NCBI RefSeq assembly: GCF_017814435.1 | Contig: NZ_JAGJCB010000018.1 | Coordinates: 1 to 64,000 of the forward strand | Reading direction: 5' to 3' | Length of the DNA: 64,000 bases | Source: Mariniflexile gromovii | Lineage (GTDB): Bacteria > Bacteroidota > Bacteroidia > Flavobacteriales > Flavobacteriaceae | Shown: positions 54,100 through 61,893 of the stretch, piece by piece | Position numbering within the stretch: the stretch's first letter is position 1 | Layout of the letters: each line of letters opens with the position of its first letter | Notes under the pieces: model-generated | The model's input: only the letters and a program-made list of their open reading frames with translations | The model's database searches: none | Told to the model about the DNA's origin: nothing | Made by a program: the position numbers and the translations under genes

Positions 54100-55339
54100 G
54101 TTAATAATACTAAGCCTGTTCTTGGTGGTACTTACAGAGCAAACCTTGGCACAAACCAACGCCTTATCCAGCTCGCCATATTCCTTATATGGGTTAGGTT
54201 TAAGCAACGAAACATCTACCGGAAAAGTAAATGCTTTGGGTGGTTTAGGAATTGCTATGCCTTCTAACTCTTTTATTAATAATTCCAACCCCGCTTCATT
54301 TGGTAATGTGTTATTAAACTCATTTTTCTATGATTTTGGCTTTAAAGCACAAACCAATACTTTGGCCGAAGGCAGCAGTTCAAACTCAAACATCATAGCC
54401 AATTTTTCTAACATTGCCATTGCATTTCCTGTAACAAAACAATCTGGTTTGGGCATCACCCTCATTCCATTAACCAGTGTGGGATATAGTATTTCGGGCA
54501 TTCAAACAAATATTGAAGGCACTAACAATAGCAATTTTATTACCGATATAAATGGTACCGGAGGCATAAACGATTTAAAACTAAACTATGGCTATGCTTT
54601 AACCAATAAATTTAGAATTGGTATTATGGCTTCGGCCCTATTTGGTAAAATAACGCAAACGGAAACCGATTATTTACCAAGTAACACTTTAGTAATTGAA
54701 GATGAAAACTATTATTCTGGTTTCCGTGTGGGCACAGGTTTCCAATATAATGCCTTAAAGAATTTTTCTATAGGTGGCACCGTCCAGTTACCAACCAGTT
54801 TAAACGGAAGCAAATCGAGCACCATCACTTTAAATAGCACAGATTCCACCACCGATTTAACTGAAAACTCCGAAACTGATATTGATAATTTCAACTTACC
54901 ATTAGAGCTCGGTTTTGGATTAAATACAATGCTTAAAAATAATTTTTCGCTAAATGTTGATTACAAAAAAAGCTATTGGGATAACACCAACCAAACAGAC
55001 CAATTGGGTACCTATGTAAACCAAAACTTGTTTGCCATGGGTTTACAATATGCCGCCGAAAAAAAAGTATCTAAATTCTTTAATAACCTAGAATACCGGG
55101 TTGGTTATAGTTTTAATGATGGCAATTTAGAAGTAAACAACCAACGTATAAAAAACAGCAGTATGAGTTTAGGTATAGGAATCCCTTTAGATCCTTACAC
55201 AAATTCCATGATAAATATTGGCTATTCTTATGGAAGCAAGGGACAAATTACCAACGGTTTAATAAAAGAAAACTACCACTTACTTTCTATAAATCTAAGT
55301 TTAGAAGGCATTTGGTTCCAAAAAAGAAAATATGATTAG
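54089..55339 (+). CDS. Outer-membrane beta-barrel protein of unknown function
   Basis: A 416-residue exported protein: signal peptide (about 1-22, ending TLAQT), then 'SSPYSLYGLGLSNETSTGKVNALGGLGIAMPSNSFINNSNPASFGNV', the opening seen in FadL-like Bacteroidota outer-membrane proteins. Alternating hydrophobic strands follow ('YGYALTNKFRIGIMASALFGKI', 'GTGFQYNALKNFSIGGTVQLP', 'ELGFGLNTMLKNNFSLNVDYKK', 'SSMSLGIGIPLDPYTNSMINIGYSYG'), and the protein ends in a strand, as a barrel should. It probably forms about 14 strands. Co-translated with the DUF4270 lipoprotein, it may act with it at the outer membrane. Confidence 0.8.
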   Translation: MINKLIILSLFLVVLTEQTLAQTNALSSSPYSLYGLGLSNETSTGKVNALGGLGIAMPSNSFINNSNPASFGNVLLNSFFYDFGFKAQTNTLAEGSSSNSNIIANFSNIAIAFPVTKQSGLGITLIPLTSVGYSISGIQTNIEGTNNSNFITDINGTGGINDLKLNYGYALTNKFRIGIMASALFGKITQTETDYLPSNTLVIEDENYYSGFRVGTGFQYNALKNFSIGGTVQLPTSLNGSKSSTITLNSTDSTTDLTENSETDIDNFNLPLELGFGLNTMLKNNFSLNVDYKKSYWDNTNQTDQLGTYVNQNLFAMGLQYAAEKKVSKFFNNLEYRVGYSFNDGNLEVNNQRIKNSSMSLGIGIPLDPYTNSMINIGYSYGSKGQITNGLIKENYHLLSINLSLEGIWFQKRKYD

Positions 55340-55421
55340 GCTTAACCTATTTGAGATTATACCCTGATTTATAATGAAACATTTCTTTTCAAGTGAAATT
55401 TAAGCCAAATACTTCCAAAAT

Positions 55422-55479
55422 GTCAGTCTGACCTTGTCGAAGACCTAAAAAAAATCCACTTCGACAAGCTCAGTGTGAC
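55422..55479. repeat. 58-base imperfect palindrome (dispersed type)
   Basis: Two 21-base arms (55422-55442 and 55459-55479) are inverse copies except for three mismatches, with a 16-base A-rich loop. The right arm contains 'CTTCGACAAGCTCAGTGTGA', which I recall as one of the commonest intergenic repeats in Flavobacteriaceae. It lies between the outer-membrane protein gene and trmD and may double as a terminator. Confidence 0.75.
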
Positions 55480-55590
55480 ACAGAACATTCATTTGACATT
55501 TAAAACTTTAATTACAGCTAACGGTTTAAACTTACTTAAAGCATCCACAATTAGAATAACAAATCGATATTCAAAACCCATTAATTCAAT

Positions 55591-55598
55591 TATCTTTG
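55591..55598 (+). promoter_or_regulatory. -7 element for trmD
   Basis: TATCTTTG followed by CA matches TAnnTTTG exactly and ends 19 bases before the trmD ATG. The sequence TATCTTTGC is the same as at the rplS promoter. The -33 region is weak. Confidence 0.6.
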
Positions 55599-55617
55599 CA
55601 ATTCTTAAAACAGAACC

Positions 55618-56295
55618 ATGCGCATTGATATTATTACCGTTTTACCAGAATTACTTAAAAGTCCGTTTGAAGCCTCTATTTTAAAACGCGCTATTGAAGC
55701 TAATTTGGTTGAAGTCCATTTTCATAATTTACGAGATTATACTTCAGACAGATACAAATCTATTGACGACACCCAGTTTGGAGGAGGCGCTGGCATGGTG
55801 ATGATGATAGAACCTATTGATAAATGTATTTCTGCTTTAAAAGAACAACGCCATTACGACGAAGTTATCTATATGACCCCCGATGGAGAAACCCTAAAGC
55901 AGGGCATTGCCAACCAATTATCACTAAAAGAAAACATTATTATTTTATGCGGACATTATAAAGGTGTGGACCAACGGGTGCGCGACCATTTTATAACCCG
56001 CGAAATTTCTATTGGCGATTATGTACTATCTGGTGGCGAATTAGGCGCCGCCGTACTTTGCGATGCCATTATTAGGCTAATACCCGGTGTTTTGGGTAAT
56101 GAAACCTCTGCCCTAACCGATTCCTTTCAAGATAATTTGCTCGCACCACCTATTTACACCAAACCGCGCGAGTACAAAGGCTGGAAAGTACCAGAACTCC
56201 TTTTTAGTGGCAACTTCCCAAAAATTGAAAAGTGGCGTGAAGAACAAGCTTATTTACGCACAAAAGAACGTCGCCCCGATTTGTTGGAGGATTGA
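55618..56295 (+). CDS. trmD: tRNA (guanine-37-N1)-methyltransferase
   Basis: Methylates G37 of tRNAs read by CNN codons, preventing +1 frameshifts. The 225-residue SPOUT enzyme has '[13 protein letters not shown]', '[23 protein letters not shown]', and the trefoil-knot SAM site '[53 protein letters not shown]', followed by '[24 protein letters not shown]'. Normal length. In most bacteria it directly precedes rplS; here about 2.1 kb of accessory DNA lies between. Confidence 0.97.
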   Translation: MRIDIITVLPELLKSPFEASILKRAIEANLVEVHFHNLRDYTSDRYKSIDDTQFGGGAGMVMMIEPIDKCISALKEQRHYDEVIYMTPDGETLKQGIANQLSLKENIIILCGHYKGVDQRVRDHFITREISIGDYVLSGGELGAAVLCDAIIRLIPGVLGNETSALTDSFQDNLLAPPIYTKPREYKGWKVPELLFSGNFPKIEKWREEQAYLRTKERRPDLLED

Positions 56296-56501
56296 TTTTA
56301 CTTTATGAACCTCTCAATTATTAGCAAAATTTGTGAAGCCATCTGATTGCATTTATTTCTGACAGAAAAACTTAAAAACTCGTTTTTCTTACAAATAATA
56401 AATTATATTTACGGGATAACAACTATCCAAGACTTTCTATTTTCTGCCCTATTCGTGGGGTATGAAAGATAAAATTTGTTATATAACGAGTTGGTCACCA
56501 T

Positions 56502-57239
56502 ATGAGACAATTAACACTAAACGAATTAGAAGATAAATTCAGAGATTATATTTCTGATGTTGAATATTGTGAATTTTCAGATGTTATTACTAAATTGACT
56601 CAGTTGATAAATTTTTTAAAACATCAAAACATTTCAAATCGAATACTTGAAAGAATAGAAAGTGATTATTCTGAAATTAAAACAAAACTACCATCTGATA
56701 ACAATAATTTAAATTGGACAGATAAACAAAAAATAACCCAAGGATTGTTTACACCAGATATGCAGGGAGCATTTGCATATTTTACTATTCTTTCAAAATT
56801 TAATCAAGAAGACAAGTCGACACCACATTACATTCAACTAGCTAGAGATTGGTATGATAGAGGAAAAGATTTTTATGAATATCAGAGATATTTTAACACC
56901 AATTTCTTAAACCCATTCAAGGACTTATTCTTATGGTATATTTATGAAAGTAAAACAGAATCAACTTCTGATTATTTCTCATATAAAAGTCGAGATGAAA
57001 TAAAAGATCAGCTTGTGGATTTAAAGGAAATGCTATTAAAACAAGGTTATGGGCAACAAATAATCTTTGACGAAATTGAGGAATTAAAAGAATTAACCGA
57101 AAGAGTAAATAAAAAGAACTGGTTCGAATTGATAAAAGGTAAATTTATTGATTTGGCATTGAGCGGAGTGATTTCAATAGAAACAGCTAAAAAAATAATA
57201 GAAATACTAACAGGTTCTGAAATGAATCTTTTAAAATAA
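56502..57239 (+). CDS. Hypothetical protein inserted between trmD and rplS (1)
   Basis: A 245-residue cytoplasmic protein I do not recognise. It is helical throughout: an N-terminal Leu/Glu-rich segment ('LNELEDKFRDYISDVEYCEFSDVITKLTQLINFLKH'), an aromatic middle ('SKFNQEDKSTPHYIQLARDWYDRGKDFYEYQRYFNTNFLNPFKDLFLWYIYE') and a C-terminal 'KQGYGQQIIFDEIEELKELTERVNKKNWFELIKGKFIDLALSGVISIETAKKIIEIL'. The C-terminal helix pair looks like an oligomerisation or AbiTii-like region, but that is weak. Composition is more AT-rich than trmD. A 22-base repeat shared with 13928 follows 64 bases downstream. Confidence 0.6.
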   Translation: MRQLTLNELEDKFRDYISDVEYCEFSDVITKLTQLINFLKHQNISNRILERIESDYSEIKTKLPSDNNNLNWTDKQKITQGLFTPDMQGAFAYFTILSKFNQEDKSTPHYIQLARDWYDRGKDFYEYQRYFNTNFLNPFKDLFLWYIYESKTESTSDYFSYKSRDEIKDQLVDLKEMLLKQGYGQQIIFDEIEELKELTERVNKKNWFELIKGKFIDLALSGVISIETAKKIIEILTGSEMNLLK

Positions 57240-57303
57240 AATACGTTGCCCAAAAAAGTATATAAAAGAATGCTAGCTTTAGCTAAACCAAAAATTATCG
57301 CTC

Positions 57304-57334
57304 GTTTGTTAGCTTCTGATTTTCCTTCGGAAAA
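57304..57334. repeat. 22-base dispersed repeat, copy 2, with hairpin
   Basis: 57304-57325 is identical to 13928-13949. Here its end forms a perfect 8-bp hairpin, GATTTTCC and GGAAAATC around TTC (57317-57335 region), that is absent at the other copy. It is followed by 'CACGCAACGTTG' and 'TAAACGTTCTGTGCAATGCCC'-like ends that lie between two orphan genes. Confidence 0.75.
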
Positions 57335-57415
57335 TCCTCGCACACATCCACGCAACGTTGCTTACACATAAACGTTCTGTGCAATGCCCAAACAAACCGT
57401 TGAAAAATTAATTGA

Positions 57416-57952
57416 TTGAAAAACAAAATATTTAGAATAGGAAAAAATGCACTTGCGATTTGGGGTGGAATATCCTTAATTGGATTAATTCTTATTTTAG
57501 GCTATCTCGCCTACTCTACTTCAATGGGAAATAAAACTGTCGAAAACAAAGCGACAACATCTGACGTAAGATTCGTACTGAATTGGTGCGGACTTGGAGA
57601 CCAGCGAATTGAAAAAGTGCTGAATAGTTACGAATCTGGACGTTCATTCACTGGCGATTATCTTGATGCTTACGCAATCGAAATATCAAATGTGACTGAA
57701 ATGGAACTGCATAATAACAAAGGTTGGCATCGATTAGATAGTTTGCCAAAAGTATTAAATGATGCAGTGGAATTAGCCAATGGTTGGCAATATCAAATTC
57801 CTTGGTTTCCGAAAATGGACGAACTAAACCCTGAAAGCGTTTATGTTTATCCTTGGAGTATCTATTGTAACGGAATTGACCCATCTGGAACGGAATTAAT
57901 TTTTGTAATACCAAAAGACAAAATGGTCTATTATATTGGAACTAAAATGTAA
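57416..57952 (+). CDS. Hypothetical membrane-anchored protein inserted between trmD and rplS (2)
   Basis: A 178-residue protein I do not recognise. One membrane segment near the N-terminus (about 14-33, 'LAIWGGISLIGLILILGYLA') is followed by an exported or cytoplasmic domain with many Trp and Tyr residues. Examples are 'FVLNWCGLGDQRIEKVLNSYESGRSFTGDYLDAYAIEIS', 'LANGWQYQIPWFPKMDELNPESVYVYPWSIYCNGIDPSG' and 'FVIPKDKMVYYIG'. The start is TTG at 57416; a stop lies just upstream in frame and the next ATG would lose the membrane segment. The gene is bounded on both sides by ACGTT/ACACAACA-type sequences and looks like a small mobile cassette. Confidence 0.6.
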   Translation: MKNKIFRIGKNALAIWGGISLIGLILILGYLAYSTSMGNKTVENKATTSDVRFVLNWCGLGDQRIEKVLNSYESGRSFTGDYLDAYAIEISNVTEMELHNNKGWHRLDSLPKVLNDAVELANGWQYQIPWFPKMDELNPESVYVYPWSIYCNGIDPSGTELIFVIPKDKMVYYIGTKM

Positions 57953-57995
57953 AAAGCACAGACACACAACATGCGTATATAAAAAATAAAAAAAA

Positions 57996-58039
57996 CAAAA
58001 ACCTTAACAGCAAACAACAAGTTTCAATTAAGGTTTTTG
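57996..58039. terminator. Bidirectional terminator-like hairpin between the accessory gene and rplS
   Basis: CAAAAACCTTAA (57996-58007) and its exact inverse copy (58028-58039) form a 12-bp stem with a 20-base loop. The forward side is followed by TTTATTAATG. It may be the original trmD terminator, now displaced, or that of the accessory gene. Confidence 0.6.
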
Positions 58040-58093
58040 TTTATTAATGAAACGATTAGTTTTAAAGCAATCTACAAACAACTGAAAACCGCG

Positions 58094-58129
58094 ACTGAGA
58101 CTGTAAACTCCTACTGAGACTGTAAACTC
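58094..58129. repeat. Two 17-base direct repeats, 19-base period
   Basis: ACTGAGACTGTAAACTC occurs at 58094-58110 and 58113-58129, separated by CT. It sits just before a REP-like element in the trmD-rplS insertion region. Confidence 0.92.
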
Positions 58130-58138
58130 ATTTTCGTG

Positions 58139-58200
58139 TTAAGGATAGCAGCGGCATCCTTTTGCTTTTGGGCAAAAGATATAGCGGATAGCCTGACTTT
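58139..58200. repeat. REP-like intergenic element B
   Basis: The stretch contains AAGGAT (58141-58146) with ATCCTT (58156-58161) and TTTTGC (58160-58165) with GCAAAA (58172-58177), two adjacent hairpins, then GATATAGCGGATAGCC. I recall 'GGATAGCAGCGGCATCC..GATATAGCGGATAGCC' as a family found between genes in many Flavobacteriaceae. It is partial evidence, from memory, for a dispersed repeat. Confidence 0.5.
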
Positions 58201-58275
58201 TTGCTTTAATTAAATATTCAATTTTAGCGTATTGTTCAAAGCAAAAAGAAACACCATAAAAATTACAATTATTAA

Positions 58276-58305
58276 TTGTAGATATCTAATTATTAATTAT
58301 CTTTG
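58276..58305 (+). promoter_or_regulatory. Bacteroidota-type promoter for rplS
   Basis: TTG (58276-58278) and TATCTTTG (58298-58305) are separated by 19 bases, matching the -33/-7 consensus. The start would lie near 58311-58315, immediately before the structured leader at 58318. Confidence 0.8.
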
Positions 58306-58317
58306 CGCCCTATTTCG

Positions 58318-58361
58318 GGTTAACCTCTGGCGAGAGTCGTGAATGTTGTTCTGAATTAACC
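58318..58361 (+). promoter_or_regulatory. Ribosomal protein L19 leader hairpin
   Basis: Between promoter and rplS the RNA can fold: GGTTAA (58318-58323) pairs with TTAACC (58356-58361), enclosing the small stem CTCT(GGCG)AGAG (58325-58336). The outer stem closes 19 bases before the rplS ATG. Autogenous leader structures of this kind have been predicted for rplS in Flavobacteria, as I recall, where L19 binds its own mRNA. Location and folding support it; the family name cannot be confirmed here. Confidence 0.6.
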
Positions 58362-58380
58362 ATTATTAAAATTTAAAGAT

Positions 58381-58731
58381 ATGGAATCTTTAGTAAAGTT
58401 TGTACAAGACGAATTTGTAGCAAAAAAGGATTTTCCAGAGTTTGGAGCTGGAGACACAATTACAGTATACTACGAAATTAGAGAGGGCGAAAAAGTTCGT
58501 ACCCAGTTTTTTAGAGGTGTTGTAATACAAAGAAGAGGATCTGGATCATCAGAGACTTTCACCATCAGAAAAATGTCTGGTACTATTGGCGTGGAGCGTA
58601 TTTTCCCAGTTAATTTACCTGCATTACAAAAAATTGAAGTTAATAAACGTGGTAAAGTACGTAGAGCTAGAATTTACTACTTTAGAGGTCTTACTGGTAA
58701 AAAAGCCAGAATTAAAGAGCGTAGACGTTAA
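58381..58731 (+). CDS. rplS: 50S ribosomal protein L19
   Basis: Structural protein at the 30S-50S interface. The 116-residue sequence is canonical: 'FGAGDTITVYYEIREGEKVRTQFFRGVVIQRRGSGSSETFTIRKMSGTIGVERIFPVNLPALQKIEVNKRGKVRRARIYYFRGLTGKKARI'. It has its own promoter, a structured leader and a terminator, so it is monocistronic here instead of following trmD directly. Confidence 0.98.
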   Translation: MESLVKFVQDEFVAKKDFPEFGAGDTITVYYEIREGEKVRTQFFRGVVIQRRGSGSSETFTIRKMSGTIGVERIFPVNLPALQKIEVNKRGKVRRARIYYFRGLTGKKARIKERRR

Positions 58732-58756
58732 TAAAACAGTATTGCGAAAGCAAATT

Positions 58757-58789
58757 AAAAGCCTTGAAAAATTTCAAGGCTTTTTTTTA
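58757..58789 (+). terminator. Strong rho-independent terminator after rplS
   Basis: AAAAGCCTTGAA (58757-58768) pairs perfectly with TTCAAGGCTTTT (58773-58784) around four bases, followed by more T to 58788. It lies 26 bases past the rplS stop. Confidence 0.95.
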
Positions 58790-58846
58790 TTAACTTTTGT
58801 TAATAACCCTGGTTGATAAGTAGTTGATATTTAAAATGTTAAATGT

Positions 58847-58878
58847 TTTGGAATTTCAGCATTTGTGTTGTATCTTAG
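58847..58878 (+). promoter_or_regulatory. Promoter-like sequence at the start of the rplS-icd gap
   Basis: TTTG (58847-58850), a 20-base spacer, then TATCTTAG (58871-58878), one mismatch from TAnnTTTG. Transcription would begin near 58883-58885, right at a perfect 8-bp inverted repeat. No gene follows for more than 700 bases. Confidence 0.5.
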
Positions 58879-59181
58879 CTAAAATAAGAAACGGAAAAAC
58901 AATGCAAATTGGTTTCATCTAAACAATGAATTTAAATTCGGTTTCTTAATAAGGTAACGTTCTTTATAAATTGTAATTGTTTTTTGAGATTTTAATGCAG
59001 CATGTGTAAATGTGTTAAAGCAAAAAAATCATGATATTATAAAAAGTACTACATATAGATAATATAGGTAGCAACTAGTATAATTGAAAGTTTTAAAAAA
59101 ACAACAGTGCCGAAAGGATTGTTGTTATAATAGAAAACAATGTATTAAGAAATCTTGACGTTAAAACGAAAAGAAAGATTA

Positions 59182-59268
59182 ATGGCATCAAGAAAAGCAA
59201 TTATCAGAAACATTTTTGGTAATAGGTCAATACATTTTGAAAATTACAGAAGTGTTTCCTTGAAATAA
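59182..59268 (+). CDS. Possible 28-residue small protein inside the candidate RNA
   Basis: ATG at 59182 opens a 28-codon frame beginning MASRKAIIRNIFGNRSIHFE and ending in TAA at 59268. An A/G-rich stretch (GAAAAGAAAG) lies just upstream. The peptide is basic and has no hydrophobic span. Its stop overlaps the left arm of the 11-bp stem at 59260. ORFs of this length occur by chance in AT-rich DNA, so it is only a candidate, of interest if the transcript is dual-function. Confidence 0.22.
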   Translation: MASRKAIIRNIFGNRSIHFENYRSVSLK

Positions 59269-59351
59269 TAGCGCATCAATTGAAAAAATTTAGATAAAAC
59301 TAAATTGATTTGATAGAAGTATCAATTAGATTGGGTTATATTATTTCAAAG

Positions 59352-59400
59352 AAAGCCATGTCAAGGTAGATTAAATTCTGCAGGGATATGGCTTTTGTTT
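59352..59400 (+). terminator. Rho-independent terminator in the rplS-icd gap
   Basis: AAAGCCATGTC (59352-59362) pairs with GATATGGCTTT (59385-59395; one G-T pair) around a 22-base loop, followed by TGTTTTTAT. No annotated gene precedes it on this strand after the rplS terminator 560 bases upstream, so it implies another transcript. Confidence 0.75.
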
Positions 59401-59499
59401 TTATAGCTTCTCTGATATTTTATTAATAATTTCTTAATAGTTACTCTCTTTTTTATAATTCTGTGAAATATTGCTTTTATTAACACTTTTGATTAATCG

Positions 59500-59527
59500 T
59501 TTAAGCAAATATAAAAGTCTATTTTTG
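59500..59527 (+). promoter_or_regulatory. Probable icd promoter
   Basis: TATTTTTG (59520-59527) matches TAnnTTTG exactly; a TTTA at 59500-59503 lies 16-17 bases upstream as a partial -33. The -7 element ends 81 bases before the ATG. A perfect palindrome, TTCGCG-T-CGCGAA (59532-59544), follows at the expected start site and may be an operator or leader hairpin. Confidence 0.55.
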
Positions 59528-59531
59528 TATA

Positions 59532-59544
59532 TTCGCGTCGCGAA
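59532..59544. promoter_or_regulatory. Perfect GC-rich palindrome at the icd start site
   Basis: TTCGCG and CGCGAA flank a single T. Such GC-rich symmetry stands out in a gap that is otherwise about 75% A+T. Its position at the predicted transcription start fits a repressor operator. Confidence 0.4.
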
Positions 59545-59581
59545 AACATTATTGGTCGTCGCATTTTACATTATAGCCTAA

Positions 59582-61819
<2,238 letters not shown>

Positions 61820-61840
61820 TAAAAAGATAAATACTATTTT

Positions 61841-61868
61841 AAAAAGCTCCTTAAAAGGGGCTTTTTTT
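61841..61868 (+). terminator. Rho-independent terminator after icd
   Basis: AAAAAGCTCC (61841-61850) pairs with GGGGCTTTTT (61857-61866; one G-T pair) around six bases, followed by T. It lies 22 bases past the icd stop and 26 before the next ATG. Confidence 0.9.
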
Positions 61869-61893
61869 ATACTTTTATAAAAAAAAGCTTTTG

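Larger units (their letters stand above)
58880..59405 (+). ncRNA. Candidate structured non-coding RNA between rplS and icd
   Basis: The 877-base gap 58732-59608 has no ORF of 60 codons. Within it lie a promoter-like site (58847-58878), a 5' stem TAAGAAAC/GTTTCTTA (58885-58892 with 58941-58948), a palindrome GAATTTAAATTC (58928-58939) and a hairpin AACAACA/TGTTGTT (59100-59106 with 59120-59126). An 11-bp perfect stem TTGAAATAATA/TATTATTTCAA (59260-59270 with 59339-59349) encloses two further hairpins. An intrinsic terminator closes it at 59352-59400. Such order suggests a discrete transcript of about 520 bases. It does not show the hallmarks of tmRNA, RNase P, SRP or 6S RNA. A long leader with attenuation for icd is the alternative. 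Everything is sequence-level inference. Confidence 0.42.

Noticed and set aside
55475-55684. 69-codon forward ORF overlapping the trmD start
   Set aside because: It runs through the palindrome and the trmD promoter and overlaps trmD in another frame. No family features.
56461-56501. Integron attC or attI site before the orphan gene at 56502
   Set aside because: The ATAACGAGTTGG sequence is loosely similar to a core site, but I could not find the paired inverse core and spaced inner repeats of an attC, and no integrase is in the window.
58880-59405. tmRNA, RNase P RNA, SRP RNA or 6S RNA in the rplS-icd gap
   Set aside because: I looked for the tRNA-like ends and tag of tmRNA, the GAGGAAAGTCC block of RNase P, the GGAAGGAAGCA loop of SRP RNA and the long rod with open bubble of 6S RNA, and found none.
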